Origin: DAIRDK01 sp035403225
Lineage (GTDB): Bacteria; Bacteroidota; Bacteroidia; Bacteroidales; FEN-979
DNA: 39,459 nucleotides
Direction of reading: 5' to 3'
Assembly (NCBI GenBank): GCA_035403225.1
Contig: DAONET010000021.1
Location: 1 to 39,459, forward strand
The position numbers and the translations under genes were made by a program. Shown in pieces: positions 34,419-39,459 of the stretch (positions are counted from its first letter, which is position 1; every line of letters begins with the position of its first letter). Below the pieces are notes generated by a model that did not search any database, was not told where the DNA came from, and saw only the letters and a list, made by a program, of their open reading frames with translations.

Positions 34419-37400
34419 GAAAACTTACGCTTCTCCTTTCACTCATGTTACTTATAGGGCTTCAGGCTGCCTTTGCCCAGAGGACTATCTCTGGCAAGGT
34501 TACAAGCTCTGAGGACGGAAGCTCCATCCCGGGGGCTACTGTCCTTGTGAAAGGTACCACGGTCGGTGCAATCACCGATCTGGATGGGAATTACAAGTTA
34601 GCAGTACCGGCCGGCAAAGATGTCATTATGGTCTCTTATGTCGGGATGAAAACCGTTGAGATCACCCTGGGTGACCAGGATATCATCAATGTCGTTCTCT
34701 CTCCGGAAATTGTGGAACTTGAAGGAGTGGTGATCACCGCTCTGGGTGTGACCCGCGAAAAGAAAGCACTCGGTTACTCGGTTCAGGACCTGAAAGGGGA
34801 TCAACTGAACCAGGATGGAGCAGGTTCGGTCATAAGCTCTCTTTCAGGAAAAGTATCCGGAGTGCAAATCAATACCGGATCAGGCGCCATGGGAGGATCT
34901 TCCCGTGTGCTGATCCGTGGTGTCAACTCTATTAACGGTAACAACAACCCATTGTTCATCATTGATGGTGTTCCCATTGATAACAGCGATTTTAACTCGT
35001 ATACCACATCCCGTGGAGCCGGTGGTTATGACTACGGTAACATGGCACAGGACATCAACCCCGACAATATTGAATCCATGTCGGTGCTGAAAGGCGCCAA
35101 CGCAGCCGCTCTTTACGGTTCGCGTGCCGCTAACGGGGTTATCCTTATTACTACCAAAAAAGGTGAACAACAGAAAGGAAAACTCATCGGAATCGATTTT
35201 TCGACGGGTCTGAACTTTGAACAGGTAGCCTATCTGCCCGATTACCAGACCACTTATGGTGGTGGTAACGGCGGACTCGGCGGGAGCTGGGAAATTAAAT
35301 ATTACACCGACGAATCCGGACATTATAAAGTCTCCGGCGTCGATGGCGAAGGGAATCCCTTCAACTCCTTCGACCTCGGTATGGACTATGGTATTGACGA
35401 AAGCTGGGGCCCGGCTTATGCTTCCACCGCCGGCGAATTCATCCCCACCCAGGATTTCGGATTTACTCTTGATGCCGCTAACCAGGCTAAATTCGACGAA
35501 ATGTATGGCGGAAAACCCATTTACTACCGTGCCTATAACAGCTTCCAGGATTGGGATACCGAAAACTACGGCAAATCCATCGAATGGAAAAAACCGGCTC
35601 ACGGCGCCAAGGATTTCTTCCAGACCGGTCTCGGCTGGCAGAACAGCATCGCCTTCACCGGCGGCTCCGAAAAAGCTACTTTCCGTTTAGGCTTGAACTC
35701 CCTGAATTCCTCGGGATATATGCCGAACTCTGAACTCGATAAATATACCGTATCATTCAGCGGGAAAGCCAACCTGACCCAAAAACTCTCGGCTTTCACC
35801 GACATGACCTATATCAATACTCAGACAAAAGGACGTCCTGAAACAGGTTACGGCGACCTGAACCCGATGGAAAGAATCAACCAGTGGGGACAGACTCAGC
35901 TCGATTACAACACGCTGCAAACCTACATCAATCCTGATGGCTCCCAGATCGCCTGGAACCGCGTCGGCATGGATGACCCCACTCCGGCCTATTCCGACAA
36001 CCCTTACTGGGCCAGGAATATGTGTTTTGAAAACGACATCAGAAACAGGCTTTATGGCAACGTTGGCCTCTCCTGGTCTATCACTGACTGGCTGACCGGC
36101 CGCGGCAAATTGAACCTCGATACTTACACGTTCCAGGTTTACGAACGCGTGGCTGTCGGCTCCGCTGCCCAGTCATTCTTCCGCCAGAACGAATACTTCA
36201 ACTCCGAATTCAACGCCGAGTATTTGCTCCTGTTTGACAAGACCTTTGCCAAGGATTGGCGTATCACCGGAAACATCGGAGGCAACTACCGGAACCAGAA
36301 ATACCGTTCCATCGCTTCCACCACCGTTGGTGGCTTGTTCATTCCCGAATTATACTCCCTCAGCAATGCTCCTTCCAACTCTTCCCTGACTGAACAGACC
36401 TGGAAACGCGTCAACAGTGTATATGGAAGCGCATCCTTCGGCTGGAGAAGCATGATTTACGTCGATTTGACTGCTCGTAACGACTGGTCATCCACCTTAC
36501 CGGAAGGCGACAACTCCTATTTCTATCCTTCTGTATCAGTGAGCTGGGTGTTCAGCGAACTGAAACCGCTGAAAGAAGCCAAATGGTTGACCTTCGGTAA
36601 AATCAGAGGAGGCTGGGCAAAGGTTGGTAACGATACCGATCCTTATAATATTCTGAGGAGATATGCCAACATGCTGGATGCCGACGGATATCCCTATCAG
36701 TTTGGCAGCCTGGCTATGTACACCCTTCCCACCACGCTGAATAACCCGAAACTGAGACCGGAAACGACCAAATCGTGGGAACTCGGAGCCGAGTTGAAAT
36801 TCATCAACAACCGTATCGGACTTGACTTTACCTACTATTCCAAAAACACCATCGACCAGATCCTCCCGGTTGCTATCTCCGGAGCTACAGGATATTCTTT
36901 TAAACTGATGAACGCCGGCGAAATCTCCAACAAAGGGTTTGAAGCCATGCTGACTCTTATTCCCATCCGCTACAAGGATAAATTCGAATGGACCCTCACC
37001 GGGAACTTCGGTAAGAATAAAAACGATGTGGTTTCTCTCACCGAAGGTATCGAAAACCTGCAGTTGGGTGTTGGCCCGTTCAACATCTCCGTCAACGCAT
37101 TAGTCGGCCAACCTTATGGTCAGCTGATGGGAACCGATTTCATCTATGATGCAAACGGCAACAAAGTCGTTGACCAGGATGGACGTTATCTGGAAACTTC
37201 GGATGTGAAAGCGCTGGGTAGTGTTCTTCCCGACTGGAACCTGGGTATCGGCAACCAGTTTAAAATCTATGGATTCAAACTGGGCTGCCTGATTGACATT
37301 CAACATGGCGGACATTTCTTCTCCACCACCAAAATGTGGGGTATCTACTCCGGTATTTTGGCACCATCAGCTGAAGGAACCATGCGTGAAGACGGTGTTG

Positions 37401-37804
37401 TCATCGACGCTCCTGTGGCAAAATACGATGCCAATGGCGAACTGGTTTACAACGCAGACGGCGAAACCGTACAGGTGGAAGACAATTGGAACACCACCGT
37501 CCTTGACGCCCGTATCTATTGCTCCGACTTCTACGACGGACCTGCTGCCCAGAACGTTTTGGACGCCAGCTATGTTAAGTTGCGTGAACTGACGCTGTCA
37601 TACACCATTCCCACGAAATACACCGGACCGGTCCATAACCTGAGTATCGGACTCTATGGCCGTAACCTGGCTACCTGGGGTGTTGCCATGAAAGGAATCG
37701 ATCCCGAATCGGCCACCACCAGCGCAGGAAACGTCCAGGGAATTGAAGGTGCTTGCTTACCCTCGCTCCGGAACTTTGGTTTCAATATCAGCTTTAACTT
37801 TTAA
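34415..37804 (+). CDS. SusC/RagA-family TonB-linked outer-membrane transporter
   Basis: 1129 residues. Signal peptide 1-21 (MRKLTLLLSLMLLIGLQAAFAQ). Carboxypeptidase-like domain at about 22-105 (TISGKVTSSEDGSSIPGATVLVKGT…). The plug starts with VVITALGVTREKKALGYSVQ and contains VLIRGVNSINGNNNPLFIIDG and SVLKGANAAALYGSRAANGVILITTKKG. The rest is the SusC-type barrel ending in the aromatic FNISFNF. SusC forms the channel for glycans or peptides captured by its SusD lid. The SusD gene follows 18 bp downstream. No glycoside hydrolase or sigma/anti-sigma pair is in the window, so the substrate is open. Its 5' leader is unusual (see leader ORF and 12-bp repeats). Confidence 0.96.
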   Translation: MRKLTLLLSLMLLIGLQAAFAQRTISGKVTSSEDGSSIPGATVLVKGTTVGAITDLDGNYKLAVPAGKDVIMVSYVGMKTVEITLGDQDIINVVLSPEIVELEGVVITALGVTREKKALGYSVQDLKGDQLNQDGAGSVISSLSGKVSGVQINTGSGAMGGSSRVLIRGVNSINGNNNPLFIIDGVPIDNSDFNSYTTSRGAGGYDYGNMAQDINPDNIESMSVLKGANAAALYGSRAANGVILITTKKGEQQKGKLIGIDFSTGLNFEQVAYLPDYQTTYGGGNGGLGGSWEIKYYTDESGHYKVSGVDGEGNPFNSFDLGMDYGIDESWGPAYASTAGEFIPTQDFGFTLDAANQAKFDEMYGGKPIYYRAYNSFQDWDTENYGKSIEWKKPAHGAKDFFQTGLGWQNSIAFTGGSEKATFRLGLNSLNSSGYMPNSELDKYTVSFSGKANLTQKLSAFTDMTYINTQTKGRPETGYGDLNPMERINQWGQTQLDYNTLQTYINPDGSQIAWNRVGMDDPTPAYSDNPYWARNMCFENDIRNRLYGNVGLSWSITDWLTGRGKLNLDTYTFQVYERVAVGSAAQSFFRQNEYFNSEFNAEYLLLFDKTFAKDWRITGNIGGNYRNQKYRSIASTTVGGLFIPELYSLSNAPSNSSLTEQTWKRVNSVYGSASFGWRSMIYVDLTARNDWSSTLPEGDNSYFYPSVSVSWVFSELKPLKEAKWLTFGKIRGGWAKVGNDTDPYNILRRYANMLDADGYPYQFGSLAMYTLPTTLNNPKLRPETTKSWELGAELKFINNRIGLDFTYYSKNTIDQILPVAISGATGYSFKLMNAGEISNKGFEAMLTLIPIRYKDKFEWTLTGNFGKNKNDVVSLTEGIENLQLGVGPFNISVNALVGQPYGQLMGTDFIYDANGNKVVDQDGRYLETSDVKALGSVLPDWNLGIGNQFKIYGFKLGCLIDIQHGGHFFSTTKMWGIYSGILAPSAEGTMREDGVVIDAPVAKYDANGELVYNADGETVQVEDNWNTTVLDARIYCSDFYDGPAAQNVLDASYVKLRELTLSYTIPTKYTGPVHNLSIGLYGRNLATWGVAMKGIDPESATTSAGNVQGIEGACLPSLRNFGFNISFNF

Positions 37805-37822
37805 CTTTAACCCGAACGAAAT

Positions 37823-39421
37823 ATGAAAACAGTTATCAAGATAACATCCGGGGTATTAATGATCTTCATGCTTTTTGGCTGTACCAAAAACTTTGATAAA
37901 ATCAATGAAGACCCCAACTACCCGACTGAAGTCACTACGTCATCCCTGATGACCGCGGCTCAGAAAGGTCTGTGCGACGACATCTACGACGAATGGTGGG
38001 GCGGCCGCCAGAGTATGGTCTGGTCAGAATACTGGACCCAGCGTAACTATACTTCCGAAGACCGTTATGCTATCCGTCAGAACACCAACAGTGGTTACTG
38101 GAGACTGATCTATCACGACATCAACAACCTCCAGGAAATTATCCGGTTGAACACCAACCCGGAAACCAAAGCCATGGCTGCACTGGAAGGTGATAATACC
38201 AACCAGATCGCATGTGCCACCATCCTCAAGATATGGGCTATGCAAATCATGGCTGATACCTATGGGGATATCCCTTATTCAGAGGCTTTCCAGGGCGAAG
38301 GTGATGATGCCATCCTCACGCCGAAATATGACAAACTGAAAGACTTGTACAACACTTTCCTCTCGGAATTGGAAACAGCCGTTAAATCGATCGTTCCTGA
38401 AAACGGCGGGTTTATCTCCGGTGATGTCATCTATAACGGTGATATGGAAAAATGGCAAAAGTTTGGGAATTCGCTCCGCCTGCGCATCATGCTGCGTATG
38501 TCACTAGGAGACTATACTCAAGCCAGTGCGTTAGTAACCGAAGTCGGTGAAGACGGTTTCATTTCATCCAATGCCGAAAATGCCGATTTCGCTTACCTCG
38601 GGGCCACCCCGAACAACTCGCCGATGTACGATGCATACTGGACAGCTGCCCGTAACGACTTTACCGTTGCCAAACCGTTCATCAACCTCCTGAAAGGGGT
38701 AGATGATACGCTGAATGGCAAGATCAATCCGTTTAGCGGACTGGTTGACCCCAGACTGGAAATCTATTCCCGTCCGAAGAGTGGAAAATATCTCGGAATG
38801 CCTTACGGAATGCCCGATGCAGAATCGCAGGCATACAGAAGCAAATGCCCCAGTTTCTACGGCGCAGGCGCTTATGATGAAAATGTCGCTATCGTGGTGC
38901 TGAATGCCAAATTCCCGATGCCTTTCTTCCACTATGACGAAGTACAGTTCATGCTTTCCGAATTGAACGGTTGGGATCAGGCACACTATATCGCCGGAGT
39001 AAGAGCCTCTATCGAATTCTGGCGCGATCTGTCCATCAAACTGGAAACCAGTAGTTGGCCGCAGTCAAGAATTGACGAATTTAATGCCAATTATGAGGCT
39101 TTTATAACTGCCTTACCTCCTGCCAGCAAAACTACGGTGATGGCTCAGAAATACCTGGCCTTCTACGTACAGGGTTATCAGGCATGGGCTGAATACCGCC
39201 GGACCGGTGAACCGCAGTTCCTGGTAAAACCGGGTGAAATCACTCATCAGGCATCTGATGGTACTCCCATCTATTTTGAACCGTTGGTTAGTATCAATAC
39301 CGTTCCCTGGAGACTCACTTATCCCCAGCAGGAATACACCATCAATGCAACGGCTGTGAAAGCAGCTGCTGATGCCATTGGTGGCGACAAAATGTCAACC
39401 AAACTTTTCTGGCAACCGTGA
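37823..39421 (+). CDS. SusD/RagB-family outer-membrane substrate-binding lipoprotein
   Basis: 532 residues. Lipoprotein signal with lipobox LFGC near residue 20; lipidated Cys is Cys20. The following FDKINEDPNYPTEVT lead is typical of the SusD-like_2 subgroup. The fold contains helical TPR-like parts such as CATILKIWAMQIMADTYGDIPYSEAF and the usual C-terminal RLTYPQQEYTINATAV. SusD lids bind the ligand at the surface and close over the SusC channel. The gene is complete; a stop TGA is followed by 38 bp to the window end. Confidence 0.94.
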   Translation: MKTVIKITSGVLMIFMLFGCTKNFDKINEDPNYPTEVTTSSLMTAAQKGLCDDIYDEWWGGRQSMVWSEYWTQRNYTSEDRYAIRQNTNSGYWRLIYHDINNLQEIIRLNTNPETKAMAALEGDNTNQIACATILKIWAMQIMADTYGDIPYSEAFQGEGDDAILTPKYDKLKDLYNTFLSELETAVKSIVPENGGFISGDVIYNGDMEKWQKFGNSLRLRIMLRMSLGDYTQASALVTEVGEDGFISSNAENADFAYLGATPNNSPMYDAYWTAARNDFTVAKPFINLLKGVDDTLNGKINPFSGLVDPRLEIYSRPKSGKYLGMPYGMPDAESQAYRSKCPSFYGAGAYDENVAIVVLNAKFPMPFFHYDEVQFMLSELNGWDQAHYIAGVRASIEFWRDLSIKLETSSWPQSRIDEFNANYEAFITALPPASKTTVMAQKYLAFYVQGYQAWAEYRRTGEPQFLVKPGEITHQASDGTPIYFEPLVSINTVPWRLTYPQQEYTINATAVKAAADAIGGDKMSTKLFWQP

Positions 39422-39443
39422 CCGGAAAACGTTCCGTTACATT

Positions 39444-39459
39444 AAAAAGAGGGTGTCTC
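39444..39459 (+). terminator. Possible left arm of a terminator after susD, cut by the window
   Basis: The last bases, AAAAAGAGGGTGTCTC, sit about 25 bp past the susD stop. GAGGGTGTCTC is a common first arm of an intrinsic terminator, but the second arm and T-run would lie outside the window, so this is only a suggestion. Confidence 0.2.

Overview
The window is from a member of the Bacteroidota. The evidence is a SusC/SusD pair, several secreted proteins with type IX secretion (T9SS) C-terminal sorting domains, a choice-of-anchor L/HYR giant surface protein, Bacteroidota-type promoters (TTG, about 19-22 bp, TAnnTTTG), and the ccmB-C-D-E and long UbiD types typical of the phylum. No rRNA, tRNA, CRISPR array or insertion sequence was seen. 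I cannot name a genus.

Layout. Positions 1-24395 are transcribed leftwards (minus) and 24578-39421 rightwards (plus); the two halves diverge from a shared regulatory gap at about 24396-24577. From the left: a large secreted adhesin-like protein that runs off the edge (1-3493), with an array of 79-residue HYR repeats; a TPR membrane protein of the TMTC-like type with a C69 dipeptidase just upstream (3961-7643); a TonB-dependent receptor, a T9SS surface protein and ornithine aminotransferase in a row (7722-12388); a cytochrome c maturation operon ccmB-ccmC-ccmD-ccmE ending in a UbiD-type menaquinone decarboxylase (12445-16260); and four tandem paralogous secreted beta-propeller-like T9SS proteins, the three gaps after the first three (in transcription order) and the gap after the last each holding an intrinsic terminator (16366-24395).

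On the plus strand: lptF and two glycosyltransferases (envelope building), the ABC-F factor ettA, hisS, a stand-alone MIO-type aromatic amino acid ammonia-lyase with an unusual Ala-Cys-Gly triad, two small related membrane proteins, and a SusC/SusD outer-membrane uptake pair preceded by a 33-codon leader ORF that contains four 12-bp repeats and overlaps the susC start codon.

Most of the window is cell-envelope and secretion biology plus housekeeping. The least ordinary elements are the four-paralogue secreted propeller cluster, the susC leader ORF with its 12-bp repeats, the Cys-for-Ser ammonia-lyase, the CxxxY-type CcmE coupled to UbiD, and the HYR array. I did not find an obvious defence system or other clearly new multi-gene system.
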